A stretch of DNA of 64,000 nt, taken from assembly GCF_035984545.1 (NCBI RefSeq), contig NZ_JAXCHP010000001.1:3720001-3784000 (forward strand), given 5' to 3'. This stretch comes from Cryobacterium sp. GrIS_2_6. GTDB lineage: Bacteria; Actinomycetota; Actinomycetes; Actinomycetales; Microbacteriaceae. The translations under genes were made by a program, and so were the position numbers. A model generated the notes under the pieces. The model was not told the DNA's origin. It made no database searches and saw only the letters and a list, made by a program, of their open reading frames with translations. This document shows, piece after piece, positions 1 through 7,584 of the stretch. Position 1 is the stretch's first letter. The number at the start of each line of letters is the position of its first letter.

Positions 1-16
1 GCCACTCCTTCGGAAC

Positions 17-30
17 ACTAGTATGGTAGT
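17..30. promoter_or_regulatory. Candidate operator upstream of the hexuronate operon
   Basis: The inverted repeat ACTA-N6-TAGT lies about 60 bp upstream of the MFS start. The octamer CTAGTATG inside it (18-25) recurs as its reverse complement CATACTAG (4319-4326) just upstream of the GntR gene at the other end of the cluster. A motif shared by operon and regulator is what a local autoregulated GntR repressor would need. This is inference from only two sites. Confidence 0.4.
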
Positions 31-92
31 AGTCAAAGCAACCAGGGACCATCCGTCTCGGGACGAGCTCCATCCCCAGGAAGGTGGCGACA

Positions 93-1502
93 ATGACCGT
101 CGCACACGCACCAGCACAACCCACATCACACGCCGGCAACGGCTTCGTTGTCCTCATCACCGTCATCGCCGCCCTCGGCGGCCTGCTGTTCGGCTTCGAC
201 CAGGGCGTGATCTCGGGAGCCATCGGCTTCCTGAGCAGCCGATTCCAGATGGATGCCGGCCTCAGCGGCTTCGTCACGGCCTCGCTCTCCCTCGGCGCCA
301 TCGCCGGCTGCCTGATCGCCGGGTTCCTTTGCGACGGGCTCGGTCGCCGCCTACTGATGTTCATCGGCGCCGTGCTCTTCATCGTCTCGAGCATCGGCTG
401 CGGACTCGCCGCGGGCCCCGCGATGCTCATCGTCTTCCGCGTCATCGGGGGCCTCGGCGTCGGCGTGGTGTCGACGGTCGTGCCGCTGTACATCGCCGAG
501 ATCGCCCCGGCCAAGATTCGTGGGCGCCTCGTCGGCGGCTACCAGCTGGCGATCGCCTCGGGCATCCTGCTCGTTTACATCGTCAACGCTCTGATCGCCA
601 ACACCCACGCCCTCGAATGGAACCTCGAGTCCGGCTGGCGCTGGATGTTCGCGGCCGGTGTCGTTCCCGGCGTCCTGTTCTTCGTCCTGATGTTCCTCGT
701 GCCCGAAACGCCGCGCTTCCTCTTCGAGAAGGGGCAGGCCGGCAAGGCCCGGGCGATCCTGACCAGGATCCAGGGTTCGGTCGACGCGGAGAAGTCCCTC
801 GTCCAGTTCCAGATCGTGCAGGATGGCCCGAACAAGGGCTTCTTCCGGGAGCTCTTCAAGAAGGGCTTCGGCGTCGCCCTCGTGCTGACGATCGGCCTGT
901 CGTTCTTCCAGCAGCTCACCGGCGTCAGCGCCGTCGCGTACTACGCCCCGGTCATCTTCAAGCAGGCCGGTGCGAGCACGAGCGTCGCCCTGATCGAGAC
1001 CGTCGTGGTCGGCGTCGTCAAGGTGCTGTTCGTGGTCTCGTTCATGATTCTCGTCGACCGCGTCGGCCGCAAGCGCCTGCTGGTCTGGGGCACAGCGCTG
1101 ATGGCCTTGTGCCTGATCGGCATCGGCGCGGCCTTCTCGACACCGACCCCGATGAGCCTCCTCACCGACGGCGTCATCCTCGCCCTCATCCTGCTGCACA
1201 CGGTCGGCTTCGAAGCCTCGTGGGGCCCCGGCATCTGGGTGGTCATCTCCGAACTGTGGCCGACCCGCATCCGCGGCCGCGCGGCATCCATCGGCTCGTC
1301 GGTCCTCTGGCTCGGCACCTACCTCGTCACCCAATTCTTCCCGATCCTCCTCGAGAAATGGGGCACACCGATGACCTTCGTGCTCTTCGGCTTCTTCTGC
1401 CTGGTGATGTGCGTCTTCACGTACAAGCTGGTCCCGGAGAATAAGGGCAAGACGCTCGAGCAGATCCAGGTCGAACTGACCACGGCGGGAGCCAAGAACT
1501 GA
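93..1502 (+). CDS. MFS sugar-porter family transporter (probable hexuronate uptake)
   Basis: A 469-residue 12-TM permease of the sugar porter family. The first helix carries GGLLFGFDQGVISGA. Other hallmarks are DGLGRR in the loop after helix 2, PETPRFLFEKG (the PESPR motif) after helix 6, RVGRKRL after helix 8, and PENKGKTLEQI near the C-terminus. I chose the ATG at 93 because AGGAAGG ends 8 nt before it; a GTG at 84 is in frame but lies next to that ribosome-binding site. The stop overlaps the next start (TGATG), so it is translationally coupled to uxuB. Its place ahead of uxuB-uxuA implies import of a uronate or mannonate-type sugar acid; the exact substrate cannot be read from sequence. 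Confidence 0.88.
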   Translation: MTVAHAPAQPTSHAGNGFVVLITVIAALGGLLFGFDQGVISGAIGFLSSRFQMDAGLSGFVTASLSLGAIAGCLIAGFLCDGLGRRLLMFIGAVLFIVSSIGCGLAAGPAMLIVFRVIGGLGVGVVSTVVPLYIAEIAPAKIRGRLVGGYQLAIASGILLVYIVNALIANTHALEWNLESGWRWMFAAGVVPGVLFFVLMFLVPETPRFLFEKGQAGKARAILTRIQGSVDAEKSLVQFQIVQDGPNKGFFRELFKKGFGVALVLTIGLSFFQQLTGVSAVAYYAPVIFKQAGASTSVALIETVVVGVVKVLFVVSFMILVDRVGRKRLLVWGTALMALCLIGIGAAFSTPTPMSLLTDGVILALILLHTVGFEASWGPGIWVVISELWPTRIRGRAASIGSSVLWLGTYLVTQFFPILLEKWGTPMTFVLFGFFCLVMCVFTYKLVPENKGKTLEQIQVELTTAGAKN

Positions 1503-3178
1503 TGCTGACCCTCACGACAGAAACCATGCAGAACCTGGCGACATTCGAGGCGGCCGGCATCACTGTGCCTCACTTCGACCGCACAGCCGTCCAGCTCACC
1601 ACTTCGGCGAATCCGGCGTGGATCCACTTCGGCGGCGGGAACCTGTTCCGGTGCCTGCACGCCTCGCTGCAGCAGCACCTGCTCAACGCGGGTGAGAGCG
1701 ACGTCGGAATCGTCGTCGTCGACACCTACGACGACGAACTGATCGAGACGATCTACCAGGGCCGCGACAACCTCTCCCTGACCGTCGTGATGAAGGCGAA
1801 CGGTGACATCGAGAAGGAACTGATCGCGAGCATCACCGAGAGCCGGTACCTCGCAGAGTCGAACCCGGTCGCCACGTTACGGGTCAGGGCGATCTTCGCG
1901 AACCCGAGCCTGCAACTGGCCACGGTCACGATCACCGAGAAGGGCTACAACCTGAAGGGCCCGGACGGCGAGCTTTCCGGGCTCGTGCTGGGGGACATCA
2001 AGGCGGGTCCCGACCACGCGCGGCACACCATGGCGCACCTCGCCTCGCTCCTCCTCGAGCGCTACCGGGCCGGTGCGACCCCGATCGCGATGCTCAGCAC
2101 CGACAACTTCTCCCACAACGGCGAGAAGCTCCGAGACGCGATCCTCGTGTTCGCCCGCGCCTGGCAGGACCGGGGCTTCGTCGACGACGGGTTCCTCGGC
2201 TATGTCACCGACCCGGCGAGGGTCGCGTTCCCGTGGAGCATGATCGACCGGATTACACCGAGCCCGTCGGCCTCCGTCGCCGGCGAGCTTCGGGCGGCGG
2301 GATTCGGCGACACCGAGATCCTGGTCACGCAGAAGCGCACCACGACGGCGCCCTTCGTGAACACCGAGGAGGTCAACTACCTCGTCGTCGAGGACGCCTT
2401 CCCCAACGGCCGGCCACCGCTCGAGAAGGCCGGCGTGTACTTCACCGACCGCGACACCGTCAACAAGGTCGAACGCATGAAGGTGTGCACGTGCCTCAAC
2501 CCGCTGCACACGGCCATGGCGATTTTCGGATGCCTCCTGGGCTTCACTTCAATCGCCGAAGAAACCGAAGATGCTGATATTTCGACCTTGATCAGGGGGA
2601 TCGGCTACCGCGAGGGGCTCCCTGTCGTGACGAACCCCGGCATCATCGACCCGAAGAGCTTCCTCGACCAGGTCGTGGGGGAACGGCTGCCGAACGAGCG
2701 CATCCCGGACACCCCGCAGAGGATCGCCTCCGACACCTCGCAGAAGGTCGGGATCCGCTTCGGCGAGACGATCAAGCTCTACCGGAACAATGGCGCCGCC
2801 GACGATCTGACGTTCATTCCGCTCGCCATCGCCGGCTGGTGCCGCTACCTGCTCGCACTCGACGACCGGGGAGAGCCGTTCGAGCTGAGCCCGGACCCGA
2901 TGAACGAGCACCTGCGCCGGTACGTGAGTGACATCAGGCTCGGGGACCCGGCCAGTGTCGGCCGGCGGCTGCATCCGATCCTCTCCAACCGGGAGATCTT
3001 CGGGCTGAACCTGTACGACACCGGACTCGGTGCGCGGATCGAGGGGTACGTCGAAGAACTCGTCGCGGGTCCCGGGGCGGTCCGGAGCACGCTGCACAAG
3101 TACGCGAGCACCACAAGCAACAGCACCACAAGCAACGGCACCACAAGCAATACAGAGGAGACAGCATCATGCAAATGA
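1502..3178 (+). CDS. uxuB: Fructuronate reductase / mannitol dehydrogenase family protein
   Basis: 558 residues of the long-chain polyol dehydrogenase family, which interconverts D-fructuronate and D-mannonate with NAD(H). The N-terminal nucleotide-binding glycines are in HFGGGNLFR, the family signature is in [12 protein letters not shown], and the catalytic K-X5-N-X2-H pattern is exact (K327, N333, H336, in [11 protein letters not shown]). UxuA follows, so fructuronate reductase is the best call; another mannitol-dehydrogenase-like specificity is possible. The C-terminus ends in a Ser/Thr/Asn-rich tail encoded by three 15-bp tandem repeats just before the uxuA ribosome-binding site. The gene overlaps uxuA by 10 bp. 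Confidence 0.85.
   Translation: MLTLTTETMQNLATFEAAGITVPHFDRTAVQLTTSANPAWIHFGGGNLFRCLHASLQQHLLNAGESDVGIVVVDTYDDELIETIYQGRDNLSLTVVMKANGDIEKELIASITESRYLAESNPVATLRVRAIFANPSLQLATVTITEKGYNLKGPDGELSGLVLGDIKAGPDHARHTMAHLASLLLERYRAGATPIAMLSTDNFSHNGEKLRDAILVFARAWQDRGFVDDGFLGYVTDPARVAFPWSMIDRITPSPSASVAGELRAAGFGDTEILVTQKRTTTAPFVNTEEVNYLVVEDAFPNGRPPLEKAGVYFTDRDTVNKVERMKVCTCLNPLHTAMAIFGCLLGFTSIAEETEDADISTLIRGIGYREGLPVVTNPGIIDPKSFLDQVVGERLPNERIPDTPQRIASDTSQKVGIRFGETIKLYRNNGAADDLTFIPLAIAGWCRYLLALDDRGEPFELSPDPMNEHLRRYVSDIRLGDPASVGRRLHPILSNREIFGLNLYDTGLGARIEGYVEELVAGPGAVRSTLHKYASTTSNSTTSNGTTSNTEETASCK
3109..3153 (+). repeat. Three 15-bp tandem repeats in the uxuB tail
   Basis: Units CACCACAAGCAACAG, CACCACAAGCAACGG and CACCACAAGCAATAC run head to tail in frame and add TSN-type residues to UxuB. 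They end 2 bp before the GAGGAG ribosome-binding site of uxuA (3155-3160). Confidence 0.85.
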
Positions 3179-4245
3179 CATTCCGGTGGTTCGGACCCGA
3201 CGACGACAAGATCACGCTCGGGCAGGTCCGGCAGATTCCGGGCGTCGAAGGTGTCGTCGGCGCCCTCTACGACGTCCCGGTCGGCGAGGTCTGGCCCAAA
3301 GCCAAGATCGCCTACCTGAAAGCACAGATCGAGGAAGCCCGGATGAGCCTCCAGGTGATCGAGAGCGTCAACATCCACGACGACATCAAGATCGGGCTCC
3401 CGAGCCGCGACGCGTACATCGAGAACTACAAGGAGACCATCAGGAATCTCTCCGAGTTCGGCATCAAGGTCATCTGCTACAACTTCATGCCGGTCTTCGA
3501 CTGGGTGCGCACCGAGCTGGCCAGGACGCTTCCCGACGGTTCGACGACGATGGCCTACGACCAGTCCATCGTCGACACCATGGACCCCGAGGGCATGGCC
3601 GCATCGGTCGAGGGCGACTCGAACGGATACGTCATGCCGGGCTGGGAGCCCGAGCGTATGAAGGGCCTCAAGGCCCTGTTCGCCCAGTACGCGGATGTCG
3701 ACGAGAAGAAGCTCTCCGACAACCTGCGGTACTTCCTCGAGGCGATCATCCCGACCTGCGAGAAGTACGACATCAAGATGGCCATCCACCCGGACGACCC
3801 GCCCCGGCCGATCTTCGGCCTCCCCCGGATCGTGAAGAACTTCGACGACCTCAAGACCATCGTCGAAATGGTCGACAGCCCGCACAACGCGCTGACCCTC
3901 TGCACCGGCAGCCTCGGTGAGAATCCGGAAAACGACGTTCCCGCGCTCATCCGCTATTTCGCCGGTCGCGACCGGGTGCCGTTCGCCCACGTGCGCAACA
4001 TCAAGCACCTCGGCAACGACAACTTCGAGGAGGCCGCGCACCTCTCGGAGATGGGTTCGCTCGACATCTACGAGATCATGAAGGCCTTCCACGACGTCGG
4101 CTTCGACGGGTACATCCGTCCGGACCACGGCCGGATGATCTGGGGCGAGACCGGGCGCCCGGGCTATGGTCTGTACGACCGTGCACTGGGAATCGCGTAC
4201 CTCAACGGGCTGTGGGAAGCGATCGACAAGGCCTCCAGGGCCTGA
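3169..4245 (+). CDS. uxuA: Mannonate dehydratase
   Basis: 358 residues, the full family length. It dehydrates D-mannonate to 2-keto-3-deoxygluconate in hexuronate catabolism. Conserved UxuA blocks are visible in order: FRWFGPDDD at the N-terminus, [10 protein letters not shown], the metal-site stretch [42 protein letters not shown] and IRPDHGR. GAGGAG lies 8 nt upstream of the ATG. It is the third gene of the MFS-uxuB-uxuA operon. Kinase and aldolase genes that would finish the pathway are not in this window. Confidence 0.95.
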   Translation: MQMTFRWFGPDDDKITLGQVRQIPGVEGVVGALYDVPVGEVWPKAKIAYLKAQIEEARMSLQVIESVNIHDDIKIGLPSRDAYIENYKETIRNLSEFGIKVICYNFMPVFDWVRTELARTLPDGSTTMAYDQSIVDTMDPEGMAASVEGDSNGYVMPGWEPERMKGLKALFAQYADVDEKKLSDNLRYFLEAIIPTCEKYDIKMAIHPDDPPRPIFGLPRIVKNFDDLKTIVEMVDSPHNALTLCTGSLGENPENDVPALIRYFAGRDRVPFAHVRNIKHLGNDNFEEAAHLSEMGSLDIYEIMKAFHDVGFDGYIRPDHGRMIWGETGRPGYGLYDRALGIAYLNGLWEAIDKASRA

Positions 4246-4253
4246 GCCGCCTG

Positions 4254-4287
4254 GTCGGGTGGACCCGGACTTCCGGGCCCACCCGAC
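4254..4287 (+). terminator. Strong hairpin downstream of uxuA
   Basis: Two 15-nt arms (4254-4268 and 4273-4287) pair around an ACTT loop with a single A.C mismatch. No T-tract follows, as is common for actinobacterial terminators. It probably separates the uxu operon from the gntR gene. Confidence 0.6.
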
Positions 4288-4330
4288 TGCGCCGTACCAT
4301 GCAAGAACACCAGCGCCTCATACTAGAAAG

Positions 4331-5041
4331 ATGACGATGGAATCGGGAGCGTTTCGGGCCAGGCCCGCGACCACACGGCGCAACGCCCGCACGCACGCGC
4401 TCGAGATCATTCGCCAGAAGATCATCACGCTCGACCTGGCCCCAGGCACCCGGTTGTCGGAGAACGAGCTGGCCGGCCAGCTCGGCTTGTCCCGCACCCC
4501 GATCCGGGAGAGCCTCATCCTCCTCGCCGAGGAGCAGCTCGTCTTCGTGGTCCCTCAGGTCGGCACGCTCGTCGCCCCGATCCTGCTCTCCGAGATCGAG
4601 ACGGCCCAGTTCGTGCGCGAATCCCTCGAGCTCGCGGCACTGAACGAGTCCGTCGCCCGCGCGACGCCCGACGACATCGCCGAACTGAACGCGATCATCG
4701 ACGCCCAGCGGATCGCGGACAGCCGCAAGACCCAGTCCGGCTTCTTCACCCTCGACGAGGAGTTCCACGCGACCCTGATGGGCATCAGCGGCCACGGCTC
4801 CGCCTGGCGGACCGTCGCCCAGGCGAAGGCGCACCTCGACAGGGCGCGGCACCTTTCGCTGTCCTTCACCGGGATGAGCGTGTTGATCGACCAGCATCAG
4901 GTCATCACCGACTCGCTCGCGGCGGGCGATGGGGATGCTGCCGCGAGCGCCATGCGGGAACACCTGCGCCGTGTCTTCAACGACATTGCAGCGGTGCGGC
5001 AGACCAATCCGGAGCTGTTCACCCTCGACCCGTCCCAGTAG
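4331..5041 (+). CDS. GntR-family (FadR subfamily) transcriptional regulator
   Basis: 236 residues. The N-terminal winged helix-turn-helix has the canonical GntR block RLSENELAGQLGLSRTPIRE. The C-terminal half is an all-helical FCD-type ligand domain with metal-site candidates in DEEFHATLMGISGHG and a conserved C-terminal EHLRRVF. The start could be ATG 4331 or ATG 4337; the latter is better spaced from AGAAAG at 4325-4330. Reading frame upstream of 4331 overlaps uxuA and lacks homology. It very likely controls the adjacent uronate operon, with a CATACTAG motif just upstream matching one ahead of the transporter. The inducer is unknown, probably a uronate. Confidence 0.88.
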   Translation: MTMESGAFRARPATTRRNARTHALEIIRQKIITLDLAPGTRLSENELAGQLGLSRTPIRESLILLAEEQLVFVVPQVGTLVAPILLSEIETAQFVRESLELAALNESVARATPDDIAELNAIIDAQRIADSRKTQSGFFTLDEEFHATLMGISGHGSAWRTVAQAKAHLDRARHLSLSFTGMSVLIDQHQVITDSLAAGDGDAAASAMREHLRRVFNDIAAVRQTNPELFTLDPSQ

Positions 5042-5071
5042 GCGCCCGGGCCGCACCTGGCTGTGTCGATC

Positions 5072-5230
5072 CGGGCTCACGCGACAGTTCCGCCGCTTCG
5101 CGCCAAGCGTGCCTGGCGCTAAGCGGCAAAAGTGGCGCGCGGGCTCGCGACGAGGTGTCGCAACTGGCGCGAAGCTGCGCAACTGTCGCGTGAGCCCGCG
5201 ACGAGGTGTCGCAACTGGTGCGAAGCGGCG
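5072..5230. repeat. Composite palindromic intergenic element (family A copy 1)
   Basis: A perfect 18-bp inverted repeat bounds 5072-5089 and 5181-5198. Inside lies the GC-rich hairpin CCGCTTCGCGCCAAG.../GCCTGGCGCTAAGCGG, shared with three other intergenic spots in this window (around 13735, 17527 and 30923). A 34-bp direct repeat occurs at 5146-5179 and 5197-5230, offset by 51 bp. No coding frame is supported. The structure is REP/MITE-like. Confidence 0.75.
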
Positions 5231-5296
5231 TACGTGGAGCGCGGGACGCCGGCCAGGTGGCACGTCGGGTCGCTCGGGGCATCCGCTGCCCGGTCA

Positions 5297-5314
5297 CATA
5301 GACTCGCGTCTATG
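5297..5314. promoter_or_regulatory. ArsR operator over the start codon
   Basis: CATAGAC-TCGC-GTCTATG is a perfect 7+7 palindrome whose right arm ends on the ATG of the arsR-arsC gene. The TAGACT within it (5299-5304) could be a -10 box that places transcription start at or next to the ATG. No Shine-Dalgarno is visible, so a leaderless, autorepressed transcript is likely. Confidence 0.6.
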
Positions 5315-6334
5315 CGAACAGACCTTGCCGGCCCCGATCCGGACGCGCTGCGGCCGCTCGACCGCGCGGCCGCCGAGGACATCGCCCGGGGCCTGCGCGC
5401 GATGGCCGACCCGACCCGGGTGCAGCTCCTCGGCATGATCGTCAGTCGGCCGGATGGCCGCGCACTCGTCGGCGAACTCGCCACGGCACTCGGACTGAGC
5501 CAGCCGACCGTCAGCCATCACATGCGCATCATGACCGAGGAGGGCCTGCTCGCCCGGGCTCAGGTCGGTCGTCAGGTCTGGTATTCGGTCATGCCCGAGC
5601 GGGTCGGCGACGTTCTCGAGACGACCAGGAGCGACACCGACCCGATCGCGGTCGTCGTGGCCGCGCCCGTGCTGGCGCGCATCACGGACGACCTCGCGAC
5701 CCGGTTCCGGGGCACGTTCTCGCACGAAACCGTCGGCCGGTACGTGCGGGAGAGCTATGAACTCCTCGCCGGGCAGGCGAAGATCACCCGCTATCTTCCC
5801 TCGTTCACGGCGCGCTTCGCCGGCGACCGACTGCGGTCGCTGGCCGCGGCGGACGGTCGGATTGCGACGGACGGTCTCGTCGCGACGGGCGCGAAGGGCG
5901 TGCCGGGTTCTCCAGACTCTCCCGACGTTCCCGACGTTCCGGACGTGCTGTTCGTCTGCGTTCAGAACGCAGGACGGTCCCAGCTCGCCTCGGCCATTCT
6001 GCGGTCGCTCGCCGGGGAGCGCGTGCGGGTCCTGACGGCAGGGTCGGCTCCGGCCGGCCGGGTCAATCCGATGGTCGTCGCCGCGCTCGACGAGATCGGC
6101 GTTCCTCTCGCAGGCGAGTACCCCAAGCCCCTGACGGACGAGGTCGTCCGGGCGGCGGACTACGTGATCACGATGGGCTGCGGCGACGCGTGCCCGGTCT
6201 ATCCCGGCCGCACGTACCTCGACTGGGAACTTGCCGACCCTGTCGGACTCCCGATGGAGGGCGTCCGGGCGATTCGCGACGAGATCGAGGCGCGGGTCAG
6301 GGCCCTCCTCGCCGACCTCGACCGGATGCGGTGA
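5312..6334 (+). CDS. ArsR-type regulator fused to LMW-phosphatase arsenate reductase
   Basis: 340 residues with two parts. Residues about 15-105 form an ArsR winged helix (GELATALGLSQPTVSHHMR). A helical linker domain follows (about 110-190), then a low-molecular-weight phosphatase-type arsenate reductase starting near 212 with the CX5R loop CVQNAGRS (C216) and a second pair of cysteines C290 and C294 in MGCGDAC. ArsR-ArsC fusions are known in actinobacteria. The ArsR half has no cysteine at all, so arsenite sensing by the usual ArsR thiols is not possible there. No Acr3/ArsB pump is adjacent. I chose ATG 5312, which sits in the operator palindrome; upstream frame is repeat DNA. Confidence 0.88.
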   Translation: MRTDLAGPDPDALRPLDRAAAEDIARGLRAMADPTRVQLLGMIVSRPDGRALVGELATALGLSQPTVSHHMRIMTEEGLLARAQVGRQVWYSVMPERVGDVLETTRSDTDPIAVVVAAPVLARITDDLATRFRGTFSHETVGRYVRESYELLAGQAKITRYLPSFTARFAGDRLRSLAAADGRIATDGLVATGAKGVPGSPDSPDVPDVPDVLFVCVQNAGRSQLASAILRSLAGERVRVLTAGSAPAGRVNPMVVAALDEIGVPLAGEYPKPLTDEVVRAADYVITMGCGDACPVYPGRTYLDWELADPVGLPMEGVRAIRDEIEARVRALLADLDRMR

Positions 6335-6357
6335 CCCACGACCTGAGGGTGCGCGCC

Positions 6358-6423
6358 GAGATGAACCGTTCCGGTCGAGAGCCGCCGGCAGGACGGGAAC
6401 TCTCGACCGGAACAGCACATCTC
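6358..6423. repeat. Inverted repeat after arsR-arsC
   Basis: GTTCCGGTCGAGAG (6368-6381) pairs perfectly with CTCTCGACCGGAAC (6400-6413), and GAGATG/CATCTC extend it at 6358-6363 and 6418-6423. It lies between the arsenate reductase stop and the EamA gene. It may be a terminator without T-tract or a REP-like element. Confidence 0.65.
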
Positions 6424-6476
6424 GACGGTCCATCTCGCGGGGGCCGGACGCGGCCGGGCGCATGGAACAATGACGT

Positions 6477-7454
6477 ATGACCGTGCGGGCTTCGAGGTGG
6501 CTGGTCGTGCTTGCGGCCGTGTGCTTCGGGACGACGGGCACCGCTCAGGCACTCGGCGCCCTCGTCGGCGCCGAGGCGAGCGCGACGTCGCTCGGCGCGG
6601 CGCGCATCGTGTTCGGCGGCGCGCTCCTGGCGATCCTCGCGTTCGCGGTGGCGCTCGCCGAGCGCCGGAGGCGGTCGGCCGCGGCCGACCGCGACGGCGA
6701 CAGCGACCGCGAGCCGGAGCGCGTCCGAAGCCGGCTGCGCAGCTCGAGCGTGGCGCTTGTGCTCCTCGGGGCGGCGGGCGTTGACGCGTACCAGCCGGCT
6801 TTCTTCACCGGGACCGCGCAGAACGGGGTCGCGGTCGGCACGCTCGTCGCCCTCGGCTCCGCTCCCGTGCTGACGGGACTGCTCGAGTGGGGCTGGTTCC
6901 GCAGGCCCCCGGGCATCCGCTGGGCGTGTGCGACGGCGGTTGCGGCGATCGGGGTCGCGGCGCTGTCCGGGCTGTTCAGCGGGGGAGGCGGGCCCGTGAC
7001 GGCGCTCGGGATCGCGGGCTCTCTCGGCGCGGCCGCGTCCTACGCGGTGTACACACTGAGTACGAAGCTGCTCCTCGATCGCGGTTGGGCGCCCGCGGCC
7101 GCCATGGGAGCGACATTCGGTGCGGCCGCCGTGCTGATGCTGCCCGTTCTGCTCGCGAGCAACCCGGTCTGGCTCGCCCAACCGGCAGGGCTGGCGACGG
7201 CGACGTGGCTGGCGGTCGTGGCGACCGCCCTCGCCTACACCCTCTTCGCCCGCGGATTGCGGGGCCTGTCGGCATCCCAGGTGTCGACGCTCACGCTTGT
7301 CGAACCCGTGACCGCGACCGCACTCGGCGTGTTCGTTCTGCACGAGGACTTCACGCCGGCCACCGTTGTCGGCGTCGTTTTTCTCGTGGCCGGACTCGGA
7401 ATCCTCACAATGAACCGCCGCGCCGCACGGGCATCGACCGGCGCCTTGTCTTAA
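6477..7454 (+). CDS. EamA/DMT family permease
   Basis: 325 residues with about ten hydrophobic segments in two repeats, as in the drug/metabolite transporter superfamily. The second EamA repeat is clear from TALGIAGSLGAAASYAVYTL to the end, with the family-typical SQVSTLTLVEPVTATALGVFVLHE near the C-terminus. A charged cytoplasmic loop (about 62-90, rich in Arg/Asp/Glu) separates helices 2 and 3 and is longer than usual. The substrate is unknown. AACAAT ends 5 nt before the ATG and no clear ribosome-binding site is present, so the message may be leaderless. Confidence 0.85.
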   Translation: MTVRASRWLVVLAAVCFGTTGTAQALGALVGAEASATSLGAARIVFGGALLAILAFAVALAERRRRSAAADRDGDSDREPERVRSRLRSSSVALVLLGAAGVDAYQPAFFTGTAQNGVAVGTLVALGSAPVLTGLLEWGWFRRPPGIRWACATAVAAIGVAALSGLFSGGGGPVTALGIAGSLGAAASYAVYTLSTKLLLDRGWAPAAAMGATFGAAAVLMLPVLLASNPVWLAQPAGLATATWLAVVATALAYTLFARGLRGLSASQVSTLTLVEPVTATALGVFVLHEDFTPATVVGVVFLVAGLGILTMNRRAARASTGALS

Positions 7455-7462
7455 GCACCTAT

Positions 7463-7484
7463 CACCCCTCGTCGCAACGGGGTG
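7463..7484 (+). terminator. Small hairpin between convergent genes
   Basis: CACCCC (7463-7468) pairs with GGGGTG (7479-7484) over a 10-nt loop just after the EamA stop. It is weak evidence for a terminator between two convergent genes. Confidence 0.3.
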
Positions 7485-7584
7485 GAGGCGGACCAGGATC
7501 GTGCAGCGCACCAGCCCTGGACGGCGAGGTCTTCACCCGGATCCGCGATACCGGAAGCGGGATGACCCCGGCGACCTGGTGTCG

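Noticed and set aside
5132..5311. N-terminal extension of the ArsR-ArsC protein
   Set aside because: The extra 60 codons are made of the intergenic repeat element and a promoter/operator; the ArsR fold begins after ATG 5312.
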